From assembly GCA_030432235.1 (NCBI GenBank), contig JAUIHT010000002.1, forward strand, positions 62,001-126,000: a stretch of DNA of 64,000 bases, read 5' to 3'. The position numbers were made by a program, and so were the translations under genes. The notes under the pieces are model-generated. The model was not told where the DNA came from, ran no database searches, and saw nothing but the letters and a program-made list of their open reading frames with translations. The stretch comes from Verrucomicrobiia bacterium (GTDB taxonomy: Bacteria > Verrucomicrobiota > Verrucomicrobiia > Opitutales > Cerasicoccaceae). Of the stretch, positions 7,181 to 16,030 are shown piece after piece (within the stretch, counting starts at the first letter, position 1; each line of letters starts with the position of its first letter).

Positions 7181-8572
7181 CTATTTGCGTTTGACGCGCA
7201 GTACTTTGGTTTCGTTGGCGCGGCTGACCAGAAGCACGAAGTCCTTGCGGTCTGGATCGTCCTCCAGAGCCTCAAAGGCAGCCTCACCCTCTGCAAAGTT
7301 GGCGATGGGCTTGCCATCGACCTCCTTGACCCAGTCCCCCGGCACCAGGCCGGCGGAGTTGAGCGGGCTGTTGGGTTTGACGAAATCCACGATGACGCCC
7401 TCGTCGGACACTTTCATGACGCGACGGGAGATGCCGTCGAACAACGTGAACTGCCGGATGGCCAGCCCCAGGTCGCTGAAGTAGTGCCGCTCGGCTTCCT
7501 TCAACGGTGTGGGCTGCTGAATGAGAGTCGCCTCCAGGTCCAGCTTCTGGTCCCCGCGAATAACGGTAATAGGCACGGTTTGCCCGATGCCCTTTTTCAT
7601 CATTTCCAGCTCGAAGAAACGGGAGACGACGAAATCCGGCTTGTACTTGGGCAAAGGCTCGCCATCGAGGGCCACCACGATATCGCGACTCTGCAGGCCA
7701 GCCTTCTGCGCCGGCCCTTCCTCGATGATATCGCTCACGACCAAGGCACCCTGCTGCTCCAGGCCGAGAAAACGCGCGGCCTCCCGGTCCAGCGGTTGCA
7801 CGCCACTGATCCCCAGCCACGGGCGCGGGTCGCCCTCGGGGCGTGACGGCACCATCTTCACCTGCTCGGCAAACTCCTCCGCGGTCAGGAACATGGACGA
7901 TTCACGGATATCCTGGATGGCTGCGTTGAAGCGCTCGCCCTGCATGAAAACGACTTTCTCCTGCGTGACCGGTCGGCCCGCCCAGCCGGCGAAATGCCCC
8001 TGCGCATCGAATACCGCGCTACCCGGAGAAGCCACCGCTACATCGGTAAAGCCGATGAGCCACGGCAGTGGCTCAACACCGCTGAGACGTCCGGATAAAA
8101 AGTACGGCAGGAAGGCCCACTGGTCGCCCATGACCCCGATGCCCCAAAGCAACTCACCCCGCTTTGGAGCCGCCATGCCAAAGGACTGTACCGAGACAAA
8201 CTTGTCGCGAGCGCTCTCCTCGATCTGCACAAAGTGATAGCCCGTCAGGTAGTCCTGGCCGAGATAAGTAGCACCGAAGCCGTCATCGTCGACACCGAGC
8301 TGATGCACCTTGAAATCCTTGAAGCGGTCCGGTGGCAGCCAGGAGGGCAACGCGGTATCGAGCAGCACGATCCGGCCCTCATCGTCGAAGACCACCCCGA
8401 CGGCGATGGCGGGCTCGCGGTCGACCTCGTGCTGGATGAAGCACTCCACCGCCACCACGCTCTTGACCCGCTCCTCGAAAAGTACGGATAAATCCGGCTC
8501 CTGAGCCGAAACCAGGCTGCCCGGAAGAAGCGCAAGCATATACAAAAGTGCGGGGCTGTATTTCAAAAACAT
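7181..8572 (-). CDS. secreted PDZ-domain protein with degenerate trypsin-like domain
   Basis: 463 residues from the ATG at 8572, chosen because MFLKYSPALLYMLALLPG SLVSAQ is a clean signal peptide. An ATG at 8617 or a GTG at 8629 upstream are alternatives and have a GGAAG. The middle (about 20-220) follows the DegP/HtrA protease layout, but the catalytic positions look lost: the expected His region reads GRIVLLDTALP, and the usual GNSGGP reads SPGSAVF. Two PDZ domains follow: about 255-345 (PWLGISGVQPLDREAARFLG, EEGPAQKAGLQSRDIVVALDG) and about 370-455 (NSPLNSAGLVPGDWVKEVDG). It is probably a periplasmic binding or chaperone-like protein rather than a protease. Confidence 0.8.
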   Translation of the reverse strand: MFLKYSPALLYMLALLPGSLVSAQEPDLSVLFEERVKSVVAVECFIQHEVDREPAIAVGVVFDDEGRIVLLDTALPSWLPPDRFKDFKVHQLGVDDDGFGATYLGQDYLTGYHFVQIEESARDKFVSVQSFGMAAPKRGELLWGIGVMGDQWAFLPYFLSGRLSGVEPLPWLIGFTDVAVASPGSAVFDAQGHFAGWAGRPVTQEKVVFMQGERFNAAIQDIRESSMFLTAEEFAEQVKMVPSRPEGDPRPWLGISGVQPLDREAARFLGLEQQGALVVSDIIEEGPAQKAGLQSRDIVVALDGEPLPKYKPDFVVSRFFELEMMKKGIGQTVPITVIRGDQKLDLEATLIQQPTPLKEAERHYFSDLGLAIRQFTLFDGISRRVMKVSDEGVIVDFVKPNSPLNSAGLVPGDWVKEVDGKPIANFAEGEAAFEALEDDPDRKDFVLLVSRANETKVLRVKRK

Positions 8573-8670
8573 GCCCCAAGCAAACCTGCAATCCGCATGG
8601 AAGCAAACGCAAAGCATGGCGACTTCCACGAGGTAACAGTACAGCAGTACAAGGGGCCTGCCCTAAATGG

Positions 8671-8735
8671 TCCTGTGCAGTCACGCACCACGGGTTGCCT
8701 TCGACGGGCTCAGGCCAGGTGGGGCGCGTAACCCG
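8671..8735. repeat. dispersed repeat, copy 2 (CCTTCGACAAGCTCAGG type)
   Basis: TCCTGTGCAGTCACGCACCA followed by CGGGTTGCCTTCGACGGGCT and CAGGCCAGGTGGGGCGCG parallels 426-490 word for word with scattered changes. It fills most of the gap between the methyltransferase gene's end (8746) and the PDZ gene's start. Confidence 0.7.
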
Positions 8736-8745
8736 AGGTCGTGCG

Positions 8746-9546
8746 TCAGCACCGTCTCTGGCGGACGGCTTCGAAGAGGCAAAGCGCGGCAGAGACCGAG
8801 ACGTTGAGCGAATCCGCACCGCCATGCATGGGAATGCGCAGGCGGACATCGGCGGCTTCCAGCCAAGCGGTACTCAGGCCGTCGTGCTCGCTGCCAACAC
8901 ACAGGGCCATCCCACCGCGCAGATCCGTATCCCAGTAGAGCGTCTCCGTATCAGGCGTGGTGGCGGCGATGCGCAGTCCGCTCTCCCGCAGGAAGGCCAT
9001 CACCTCGCTGCCCTCGCCCGCCGCGCAGGGCACGGAAAAAACGGCCCCTTGTGAGTTGCGTATGGCGTGCGGATTGAAGAAATCCGTGCGCGGGTCCGCG
9101 CAAATGACTGCCGCTACCCCGGCGGCGTCCGCCGAACGCAGGAGCGCACCGAGGTTACCGGGCTTTTCCACCTGCTCCACCACCAGCACGAGCGGCTCCG
9201 GGGGCAGATTCAAATTTTCCAGACTCAAAGAAGGCGTCTCAGCCACGGCCAAAATACCGTCCGGCCCTTCACGGGAGCTGGCTTTCTCGAAAACCTCCGG
9301 AGCCAGCTCCACCAGAGCGGCGCCGGCAGCCTCCACCTTTTCGAGGAGAGCCCGCGCAACGCTTTCATCACGCCAACGGGCCGGACAAAAGTACAGTTCG
9401 CACAAAGCAACCCCTGCCAGCAGCGCGCGCTCGGTCTCACGCTGGCCTTCGATCAGAAAGCGGCCCGCAGCCTCACGCTCGCGGCGCTCCCATAGACGCA
9501 CGAGAGCCTTCACACGAGGGTTCTGCCGGGAGGTGATCGGGCTCAT
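8746..9546 (-). CDS. SpoU/TrmH-family RNA 2'-O-methyltransferase
   Basis: 266 residues, the two-domain layout of RlmB/TsnR-type SpoU enzymes. A substrate-binding N-terminal domain (about 1-95, with ITSRQNPRVKALVRL and FLIEGQRETERALL) precedes a trefoil-knot SPOUT domain. The three SpoU motifs are present: EKPGNLGALLRSADAAG (about 128), MALCVGSEHDGLS (about 212) and IPMHGGADSLNVSVSAAL (about 235). The enzyme uses S-adenosylmethionine to methylate a ribose 2'-OH of rRNA or tRNA; the exact base is unknown. Its ATG overlaps the stop of the upstream P-loop-like gene (ATGA), which suggests translational coupling. Confidence 0.9.
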   Translation of the reverse strand: MSPITSRQNPRVKALVRLWERREREAAGRFLIEGQRETERALLAGVALCELYFCPARWRDESVARALLEKVEAAGAALVELAPEVFEKASSREGPDGILAVAETPSLSLENLNLPPEPLVLVVEQVEKPGNLGALLRSADAAGVAAVICADPRTDFFNPHAIRNSQGAVFSVPCAAGEGSEVMAFLRESGLRIAATTPDTETLYWDTDLRGGMALCVGSEHDGLSTAWLEAADVRLRIPMHGGADSLNVSVSAALCLFEAVRQRRC

Positions 9547-10283
9547 GAACGGTTCAGGTACTTTTTGATATCCGGCAGGGTCTGCATGCGGCGTCCGCCG
9601 TCATTGCGCTCCAGCCAGGGATCCTCAGGCGCGACCAGATCGATGGGCTCATCCGGCAGGTTGTCCGGATCGATGTCGAGCTGGTACGCGGCCTCAATGT
9701 CGTCGAAGAGCAGGGCCATGCGGCGCGCCACCGGGTCGAGGACGCGCGCAGGGTTGCCGACGCGGCCTTTCTTGATGTACTCGAAGAGACAGGGGTAATG
9801 CTTCGCTTCGTACTTCTTCACGAAGTCCTGGGGCCACTTGGGCGAAAGGCCCTCACGGCGGCTGAGCAGCACCGCATCGGCGAAGTGCGCCAGACAGTCA
9901 AACCATACTGCCAGGGCCGGCTCCTCCGCACCCAGGCGGCAGTCGATAACGGCGATGATGCGGGCCAGTTCCGCCCGGCTACGTTTCATCCAGCCCTGAA
10001 AAGCCTCGATAGAGTCGGCGGGATCGCCATCACCGGGTACGAGCAAAAAGAGCGTACCACCCACCGGGGGCGGAGCCACTTCGCGGATAGCCGCATAACG
10101 AGCAATCTCGGTGCCGTCACGAGCCGCCAGCGTTGCGTCCGCCGGTGATTCTTTTTCCGAATCCGCCAAGGCGACCACCACGGGTTCGTCGGCAGGCAGA
10201 CCGCCCTCGATAAGGTCGGTGAGGATTTCCCGCCGGCCCGATCCGGCACTGCCGAGGATGAGATAAACGCTGCCCATGCTCAT
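9543..10283 (-). CDS. unknown protein with degenerate P-loop
   Basis: 246 residues. The N-terminus VYLILGSAGSGRREILTDL looks like a Walker A strand-loop-helix, but the essential Lys-Ser/Thr is replaced by Arg-Arg. Later parts hold a strand with Asp at about 105-115 (RIIAVIDCRLG) and helices around ADAVLLSRREGLSPKWPQDF. The arrangement is reminiscent of the CobW/COG0523 GTPase class, whose domain has a similar 'ADAVVLNK' position, here ADAVLLSR. The acidic C-terminal part ends RMQTLPDIKKYLNRS. It overlaps the methyltransferase gene by four bases and is likely co-expressed with it. It probably no longer binds nucleotide in the usual way. No function is assigned. Confidence 0.7.
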   Translation of the reverse strand: MSMGSVYLILGSAGSGRREILTDLIEGGLPADEPVVVALADSEKESPADATLAARDGTEIARYAAIREVAPPPVGGTLFLLVPGDGDPADSIEAFQGWMKRSRAELARIIAVIDCRLGAEEPALAVWFDCLAHFADAVLLSRREGLSPKWPQDFVKKYEAKHYPCLFEYIKKGRVGNPARVLDPVARRMALLFDDIEAAYQLDIDPDNLPDEPIDLVAPEDPWLERNDGGRRMQTLPDIKKYLNRS

Positions 10284-10361
10284 GACACCGAGTTAGGACG
10301 CTTTGCGCGCGCCGCTCAAGACAATGTGTGCTCTTTGGAGACTACTCGCCCCAGAATGCAT

Positions 10362-10811
10362 CTAGGCGTCGAGTTCGGGGCCGAAGCCCGCCGGGAGGAG
10401 CTCGTCAATGGTGGTGACGCGAACGCGCGACAGGTCGGAGTTAGCCATCAGGATGGTCAGGCTGCCATCGCGCGGCTTGAATTCGTAAAGGAACTGGCGG
10501 CAGGCGCCACAGGGGGACACCGGCATCTCCACGTCCATATCCCGGTGGGTGGCAGTGACAGCGACGACGGAAAAATCGCGCAGCCCCCGGGAAACGGCCG
10601 CGACGGCTGCACTGCGCTCCGCACAGATAGCCAGCCCGTAAGAGACGTTCTCTACATTGGTTCCCGTTATCATCTCGCCGCCAGAAGTCAGGATGGCCGC
10701 GCCGACCTGAAAGCGCGAATAGGGCGCATACGCGAGTTCGCGGACCTTTTTAGCTGCCTGCAAGGCTTCCTGCCAGGTGGGATCGAGGTCGGTCAGAGTC
10801 AGCGTTTCCAT
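10362..10811 (-). CDS. cdd: cytidine deaminase
   Basis: 149 residues, the small homotetrameric form. The enzyme deaminates cytidine and deoxycytidine to uridine forms in pyrimidine salvage. The zinc site is visible: CAERSAA (about 62, Cys and the catalytic Glu) and SPCGACRQ (about 97, two Cys). YSRFQVGAAILTSGGEMITG and NVENVSYGL are the usual substrate-site stretches. It starts seven bases after the stop of RNase Y on the same strand, so the two are probably one operon. This links RNA turnover with nucleoside salvage. Confidence 0.93.
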   Translation of the reverse strand: METLTLTDLDPTWQEALQAAKKVRELAYAPYSRFQVGAAILTSGGEMITGTNVENVSYGLAICAERSAAVAAVSRGLRDFSVVAVTATHRDMDVEMPVSPCGACRQFLYEFKPRDGSLTILMANSDLSRVRVTTIDELLPAGFGPELDA

Positions 10812-10817
10812 TAAAGA

Positions 10818-12350
10818 TTACTTGGCGGTTTCGGTGAAGCGCTGTTCGCGGATGACGGTGACCTTGATAGTGCCGGGGTATTGCAGTTCGTCTTCAATGC
10901 GCTGTCGCAGCTTGCGACCGAGGCTGCGGGCGTCCTCGTCCGACATCTTCTCCGGAGACACAATGACGCGGATTTCCTTGCCCGCCTGCACGGCGTAGGA
11001 GTCGGTCACGCCGGGGAATTCCAAGGCCAGTTCCTCGAGGTTGCGCACGCGCTGGATATAGCCGTCCATGGAATCCGCCCGGGCACCCGGGCGCGCGGCG
11101 GAGACAGCATCGGCCACCTTGAGCAAGCCGGCATAGACACTGGTAGGCGGCACTTCCTCGTGAGACGAAGCCACGGCGTTGACCACGCGGTCGTCTTCAC
11201 CGTATCGCTGGAGCAGACGCGCGGCGGCCTCGGCGTGGCTGCCCTCGTGTTCGTGGTCCATGGCCTTTCCGAGATCGTGGAAAAGTCCGCAGCGCTTGGC
11301 CAGATCGGTGTCGAGGCCCAGCTCGGCGGCGAGCAGTGAGCAAAGGTAGGCCACCTCGATGGAGTGCTCCAGGGTGTTCTGGTTGTTGGACAGGCGGTAG
11401 TGCAGCTTGCCCACCGTGGTCACCACTTCAGGGTGAACGTTGGTCAGGCGCAGGCGCATGAGCGCGTGTTCACCCAGGGCAATGACGTTGTCCTTCATCT
11501 CCTCGGCAACTTCGGCCAGGGTTTCCTCGATACTGACAGGATGGATGCGGCCGTCCTTGACCAGACGTGCCAGGGCGATCCGGGCGATTTCGCGACGCAC
11601 CGGGTCAAAGCTCGATACAAGGATGGAGCCCGGTGTTTCGTCGATCATGAGGGTTACGCCCGCGCTGGACTCGAAAGCACGGATGTTGCGGCCCTCACGC
11701 CCGATAATGCGGCCCTTCATCTCCTCATTGGGCAGCTCCACCATGGTTGCTGAGACCTCATTGGGCGGGTTGATGGCCAACCGCTGCATGGTATCGATGA
11801 GGATGCGCTGAGCTTCGGCACGGGCTTTTTCTTCCGTTTCGAAAAGGATTTCCCGCCGGATGTCGCCCAGCTCGCCGTTGGCGGCACGGATGACTTCGTC
11901 ACGCAGCTCCTTGCGGGCCTCCTCCGGGCTAAGCTCGCCCATGCGCTGCAAACGGCTACGGTAAGCCTCCTTTTGCTTGAGAAACTCCTCTTTTTCGGTC
12001 CGTGCCTGCTCCACTTCCGTTTCCAGGCGGACACGCTGGGTCTGCTGCTTGGCCAGCTCCCGATCGAGGGCCTGACGACGTCCCTGCAGGGCCTCTTCCT
12101 CACGCTTCAGCACTCCGCCGCGCTCATCCATGAGACGCTCCCGCTCAGAGCGTTCGCGCTCGAATTCCATCTGTGCCTTCGCCTTGATTTCACGGGCCAA
12201 AACCTCGGCTTCCTTGCGTGACAATTCGAGGGTCTTGTCGGCCTCCAAGCGCCTGCTCACCAGCCAGTTACGCAGGAGCACATAAAGGATCAGCGACGCC
12301 AGGACGGCGCCTACGCAAAAAGCGGCAAACAATGGCCAAAAATCTGTCAT
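10818..12350 (-). CDS. rny: ribonuclease Y
   Basis: 510 residues, the normal length. One N-terminal membrane span (about 5-26) is followed by a long charged coiled coil (about 32-195), a KH RNA-binding domain (about 205-270, with IIGREGRNIRAFESSAGV) and an HD phosphohydrolase domain. The HD part shows LEHSIEVAYLCSLLAAELG (about 328) and CGLFHDLGKAMDHEHEGSHA (about 350), with the metal-binding His-Asp pair. RNase Y is a membrane-tethered endonuclease that starts mRNA decay in bacteria using this system. This genome also has an RNase E/G (57.0 kb). A perfect palindrome lies immediately upstream of the start codon (12355-12368). Confidence 0.96.
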   Translation of the reverse strand: MTDFWPLFAAFCVGAVLASLILYVLLRNWLVSRRLEADKTLELSRKEAEVLAREIKAKAQMEFERERSERERLMDERGGVLKREEEALQGRRQALDRELAKQQTQRVRLETEVEQARTEKEEFLKQKEAYRSRLQRMGELSPEEARKELRDEVIRAANGELGDIRREILFETEEKARAEAQRILIDTMQRLAINPPNEVSATMVELPNEEMKGRIIGREGRNIRAFESSAGVTLMIDETPGSILVSSFDPVRREIARIALARLVKDGRIHPVSIEETLAEVAEEMKDNVIALGEHALMRLRLTNVHPEVVTTVGKLHYRLSNNQNTLEHSIEVAYLCSLLAAELGLDTDLAKRCGLFHDLGKAMDHEHEGSHAEAAARLLQRYGEDDRVVNAVASSHEEVPPTSVYAGLLKVADAVSAARPGARADSMDGYIQRVRNLEELALEFPGVTDSYAVQAGKEIRVIVSPEKMSDEDARSLGRKLRQRIEDELQYPGTIKVTVIREQRFTETAK

Positions 12351-12354
12351 TCGC

Positions 12355-12368
12355 GGTCTCTTGAGACC
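12355..12368. promoter_or_regulatory. perfect palindrome in the rny leader
   Basis: GGTCTC-tt-GAGACC lies 4 bases upstream of the RNase Y start codon, where the ribosome-binding site should be. In the mRNA this would form a short six-base-pair hairpin that could hide the GAGA region from the ribosome. The element could be an autoregulatory site or chance. Confidence 0.4.
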
Positions 12369-12462
12369 TACGAGAGAAGGGGTTAATGTTAAAGCTAGGT
12401 AAAATTTCTAAGAGAATCAAGCCTCACATTGTGAATAAGTTCAATAACTGAAATGAGCGAAT

Positions 12463-13314
12463 TTATCGCTTCCGGAGGCTGTCTCGGTACTCCTTGCCAC
12501 GCTCAAGGAGGTTGATCAGCTCGAGCCAGCGCTGGTTATGCAAGGCGGACCGCAACCGCTGCAGCTCGCCCTCGAAGCCGTCGATGGCACGCAGGATTTC
12601 CTCGCGGTTATGGCTGGCAATGGCCTTCCACATGGCCGGATCGCCTGCCGCCACGCGGGTGGTATCGCGCAAACCGGCCCCGGCAACATTACGCCAGTCC
12701 GGGTCCTTGCCCGCCAGATAGGCGCTGAGCGTAGAGGCTAAAAAGTGGGGCAAATGGCTGATATGGGCCACAATTTCGTCGTGGCCCTCGGGTGAGGCAC
12801 TGGTCAGCTCCATGCCGAGTGCCTTCCACATGCGCATGATTTTCTCGACGGCGGCCGCATCCGTCTCAGGCAAGGGAGTGACGAAGCAAGCCCCGCCCTG
12901 AAAAAGCTCTGGAAAAGCGTTTTCGAGGCCGGTTTTCTCGGAACCAACCATCGGGTGCGAACCCACAAAGTGAGTGCCCGTGGGCATGACGGCGGCGCCC
13001 TGGCGGCAGATCAGGCTCTTCGTGCTGCCAACATCCGTCACCAGACAGCCCGGGGACAGACTGGGGGCAATACGCTCAAGCAGCGGCACGATGTGCTCCA
13101 CCGGTGAGCAAACGACGACGAGGTCCGCTCCGGTCACCGCCTCCTCAGGCGAGGCGAAAACAGCGTCGCACCAGGATTGCCCTTCGCACTTGAGCCGTGT
13201 CTCGGGACGGCGAGACCAGGTGGTCAGGCGCTTGGCCAGGGCATGCTCGCGCAGGGCCTGCATCAGGGAAGCGCCCAAAAGACCGGGGCCGAGGATGGTG
13301 GCTTGCTCGAGCAT
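12463..13314 (-). CDS. tyrA: prephenate dehydrogenase
   Basis: 283 residues, a stand-alone TyrA without chorismate mutase or ACT domain. It oxidises and decarboxylates prephenate (or arogenate) on the way to tyrosine. An N-terminal NAD(P)-binding fold shows ILGPGLLGASLMQAL (about 7-21) and DLVVVCSPVEHIVPLL (about 64). The conserved GSHPMVGSEKTGLENA (about 118) includes the active-site His, and HDEIVAHISHLPHFLASTL (about 178) is the helical dimer region. The cofactor preference cannot be told with certainty from the loop WSRRPETR; the Arg residues there hint at NADP. It lies 112 bases upstream of rny on the same strand, and that gap should contain rny's own promoter. Confidence 0.92.
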   Translation of the reverse strand: MLEQATILGPGLLGASLMQALREHALAKRLTTWSRRPETRLKCEGQSWCDAVFASPEEAVTGADLVVVCSPVEHIVPLLERIAPSLSPGCLVTDVGSTKSLICRQGAAVMPTGTHFVGSHPMVGSEKTGLENAFPELFQGGACFVTPLPETDAAAVEKIMRMWKALGMELTSASPEGHDEIVAHISHLPHFLASTLSAYLAGKDPDWRNVAGAGLRDTTRVAAGDPAMWKAIASHNREEILRAIDGFEGELQRLRSALHNQRWLELINLLERGKEYRDSLRKR

Positions 13315-13360
13315 GGGTGGGTATTACTTAAAAGAGCGCGAACGGGTGCGAGCCTGAAAT

Positions 13361-15496
13361 TTACCGATTCAACATACGATCGATGACCGCGCGGGTGCGC
13401 AGGTAGTTCGGGTCCTGGGACATGGCGGGGGCGGCTTCGTCAAGGGCGACGGAGGCATCCTGCCAGCGGCCCAACTGCACGTAGGCCAGCGAGAGATTGT
13501 ACCAGGCGCGGTAGAAGTCAGGCGCAACCATGACGACATCCTCAAGCAGGGCCGCGGCCTCTTCCAGCCTCCCCTCCTCCGCGCGCAGGAGCGCGAGGCT
13601 GTAAAGCACATCGGGATTTTGCGGGGCGATATTGAGCGCGGTCTCGAGTGCCGCGCCTGCCTGGGTGTTATCTCCGAGCATGCTGTAAAGAATGGCGGCC
13701 CGGCGATGCACCTCGGCGTTGGCTCGATCCAGCGAGACAGCGAAGACAATGCGCTGCCGGGCGGTAGACTCGTCACCGGACTCGATAGCCTGCTGGGCCA
13801 GGACAAACATGTCCTGCGGGCGGTCCGCGTTGAACTCCAGGTAGGTCTGCCAATCCTTCTCGGCCTCGCCTTCGGGCAGGGTTTCCCCGCGCGAAACGAC
13901 CGACCGCGCTGCCGCGATGCGCACCTGCCGCACCGGGTCGGCAAGCCTGTCCATGAGCAGTGGCCCAACATCCGGCACGGGCGTCAGGGAGGTGACCGCC
14001 CGGGCACGCACCCAGGGGCTGTCATCGTCGAGTTGAGCGCGCAAATACGAGATGACATGCGGTTCGCCGAGGTAGTTGCCGAGGAGGCCGGTGTAGACCG
14101 CTTTCCAGGCCGGGATATCCTCGGAGGCGGCCAGCCGGAGCAGTGCTTCCGCGGCGGGCTCACCGGCATAGGCAGTTGCCAGGGCCCGAGCACGGGCGCG
14201 CTGGGGCTTGGTCGCCAGTTTTTCGCCGTACCAGGCCTCGGCGTGCTCCACCGCCCAGTCGAGCGACTCCTCCGCATGGCAGGTACTGCAGGCGTTGGGA
14301 ATGCCCAGCTCGCGCGTCATGAGCGGATCGGGCGAGAGAAAGCCATGGTCGCGACGCGGGTCGCGCTGCATGTAAGTGGTGTGGGGCATGTGGCAGTTGA
14401 TGCACAGATTGCCGGTGCTGCCCGCCGCGTGATAACTATGCGCCGTCTCCTGAATGATGGGCGCGTTATCCAGGCCGACACTGTGGCAGCGCATGCACAG
14501 GGAGTTGTTGGCGACCGGCAGGATAGTATCGCCGGAATGCGGATTATGGCAGTCCGCACAGGTCACCCCGGCGTGGCCCATGCGGCTCATCATGAAGCTG
14601 CCGTAGACAAAGTCCTCGTCGCGGATTTGCCCGTCCGGGTAGTACAAGCCCGGATGGTCCGGCAGGCTGAGGGCAAAGTGGTCGTCATAGGCATCGCCAG
14701 GACGAAAGGTGTCGGGGGTCAACTGCTCACGGCGTGAGTGACAGGTCGCGCAACTGGCCATGACGGCAGCCTCGTCGAGCACAAGCTTGCCCGGCTGGTA
14801 GTCCGGCAGGCGCGCCTCATGAACGTGTTCCATGAGACCGTCGTGGCATTGCGCGCAGGCGATGCCCTGCTGCAGCCAGGTGGAGTGGTAGGTCTCGGTG
14901 GCCGGATCGAAATCCTTCACGAACTCCGTCATGTGGCAGTAGGCACAGTTGGCGTTCCAGTTCATCCCCTGACCCGTCCAGTGCCCCCATTCGCCCGGCT
15001 GACGCCCGTCGGCGAAGACGTCGAACCACTCCTTCAGCTCCGGATCGTAGGCCAGACTGGTCGTCTGATACTGCCCCCGCTGGAAGGGAGCCAGGTACTG
15101 CCGCAAGGGCTTGTAAGCGATAACTCCGGCCAGAGGGTAAGTCCGCGTATGCCCGTCTCGGGTTTCCTGGAGGACAAAGCTGTCATCGAATCTTTCCAGC
15201 TTGTAGTCGACGCCCGGCTCCTCGTAGGTGCGGGCCGGCCAGAAGGCTGTCGTGTCCAACTGACGGGAAACCGGGCGATTGGCATGAGCATGATGGGAGC
15301 CTTTCCAGCTCTCGACAACGTCCGCGTGGCACTCGACACAGGCCTCGGGGCCGATAGCCGTGAGTCGCTCGTGGTCAAAAGTCTCGGGCATGGCAGCCAC
15401 TTCTTGCGGCTCTTTGGGCGGTTTTTCGGCTTCCTTGCCGCACCCGGCAAAAAGGACTACGATTGAAACGAGAATGCTGGCCCCAACACCCTTCAC
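13361..15496 (-). CDS. eight-haem c-type cytochrome lipoprotein with HEAT/TPR repeats
   Basis: 711 residues from a GTG start. A lipoprotein signal (VVLFAGC, Cys at about 19) is followed by eight CXXCH haem sites at about residues 53 (CVECH), 182 (CAYCH), 213 (CAQCH), 248 (CATCH), 312 (CADCH), 335 (CMRCH), 365 (CINCH) and 405 (CSTCH). The order and the 'ADCHNPHSG' and 'CHMPHTTY' surroundings resemble cytochrome c554-type multihaem proteins. About 430-545 is HEAT-like and 560-700 TPR-like (NPDVLYSLALLRAEEGRLEE). It should be an exported electron-transfer protein docking to partners through its repeats. Its start overlaps the stop of a chromate-transporter gene (GTGA), so it is likely the last gene of that operon. 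Confidence 0.88.
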   Translation of the reverse strand: MKGVGASILVSIVVLFAGCGKEAEKPPKEPQEVAAMPETFDHERLTAIGPEACVECHADVVESWKGSHHAHANRPVSRQLDTTAFWPARTYEEPGVDYKLERFDDSFVLQETRDGHTRTYPLAGVIAYKPLRQYLAPFQRGQYQTTSLAYDPELKEWFDVFADGRQPGEWGHWTGQGMNWNANCAYCHMTEFVKDFDPATETYHSTWLQQGIACAQCHDGLMEHVHEARLPDYQPGKLVLDEAAVMASCATCHSRREQLTPDTFRPGDAYDDHFALSLPDHPGLYYPDGQIRDEDFVYGSFMMSRMGHAGVTCADCHNPHSGDTILPVANNSLCMRCHSVGLDNAPIIQETAHSYHAAGSTGNLCINCHMPHTTYMQRDPRRDHGFLSPDPLMTRELGIPNACSTCHAEESLDWAVEHAEAWYGEKLATKPQRARARALATAYAGEPAAEALLRLAASEDIPAWKAVYTGLLGNYLGEPHVISYLRAQLDDDSPWVRARAVTSLTPVPDVGPLLMDRLADPVRQVRIAAARSVVSRGETLPEGEAEKDWQTYLEFNADRPQDMFVLAQQAIESGDESTARQRIVFAVSLDRANAEVHRRAAILYSMLGDNTQAGAALETALNIAPQNPDVLYSLALLRAEEGRLEEAAALLEDVVMVAPDFYRAWYNLSLAYVQLGRWQDASVALDEAAPAMSQDPNYLRTRAVIDRMLNR

Positions 15497-16029
15497 CGCA
15501 GAAATATCATTCCAGCGACCGCACCCATAAGCACCAGATAGGCAGGGTTGATACGCTTACCGCCATAGAAAAGCGTGACGAAAACAAGAACGGCCAGAAC
15601 AATGGTCTCCCAACCGAGAATGGCCGTACGCCCAATCGCAATAATCCCCGCGATCATGAGACCGACGACCAACGGCGCCATCCCTCGCTGGACTGACAGG
15701 CGCCAGGGGTTCGACTCAAAGTGGTCCCAAACCCGCGAAGTACCCCAGGCAATCAGAGCGCAAGGCGCGAAGAAACCGAAGAAAGCCACCAGCCCGCCCG
15801 GCACCCCGGCCACCTTGTAGCCGATAAGAATGACCATGAGCATGTTCGGCCCCGGCGCAATCTGACCGATGGAGTAAACATCGCGGAAGTCGTCCTGAGT
15901 GAGCCAGTGATGCTCCTCCGTGGTCAGCTTTTTCATCTCAGGCAACACTGCGGTGCCACCGCCCACCGCGAGGATGCTCAAGAGGCTGAAAACCGCCAGG
16001 ATGCTGAATATGGACCCTTCGTGGTGCAT
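15493..16029 (-). CDS. half-size chromate transporter (ChrA/CHR family), subunit 2
   Basis: 178 residues, five or six hydrophobic segments, one CHR domain. The family signature is clear: LAVGGGTAVLPEMKKL (about 20), SIGQIAPGPNMLMVILIGYK (about 53) and GGLVAFFGFFAPCALIAWG (about 78). Short-chain CHR proteins work as pairs of opposite membrane orientation and export chromate or move other oxyanions; the second partner lies just upstream (16113-16787). Translation is probably coupled to the multihaem cytochrome, whose GTG overlaps this stop. Many CHR family members do not confer chromate resistance, so the substrate is uncertain. Confidence 0.88.
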   Translation of the reverse strand: MHHEGSIFSILAVFSLLSILAVGGGTAVLPEMKKLTTEEHHWLTQDDFRDVYSIGQIAPGPNMLMVILIGYKVAGVPGGLVAFFGFFAPCALIAWGTSRVWDHFESNPWRLSVQRGMAPLVVGLMIAGIIAIGRTAILGWETIVLAVLVFVTLFYGGKRINPAYLVLMGAVAGMIFLR

Positions 16030-16030
16030 G

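Noticed and set aside
8573-8629. N-terminal extension of the PDZ protein
   Set aside because: Adds about 19 residues with no signal-peptide logic before a good signal sequence. A GGAAG before the upstream ATG keeps this open, so it is only weakly rejected.
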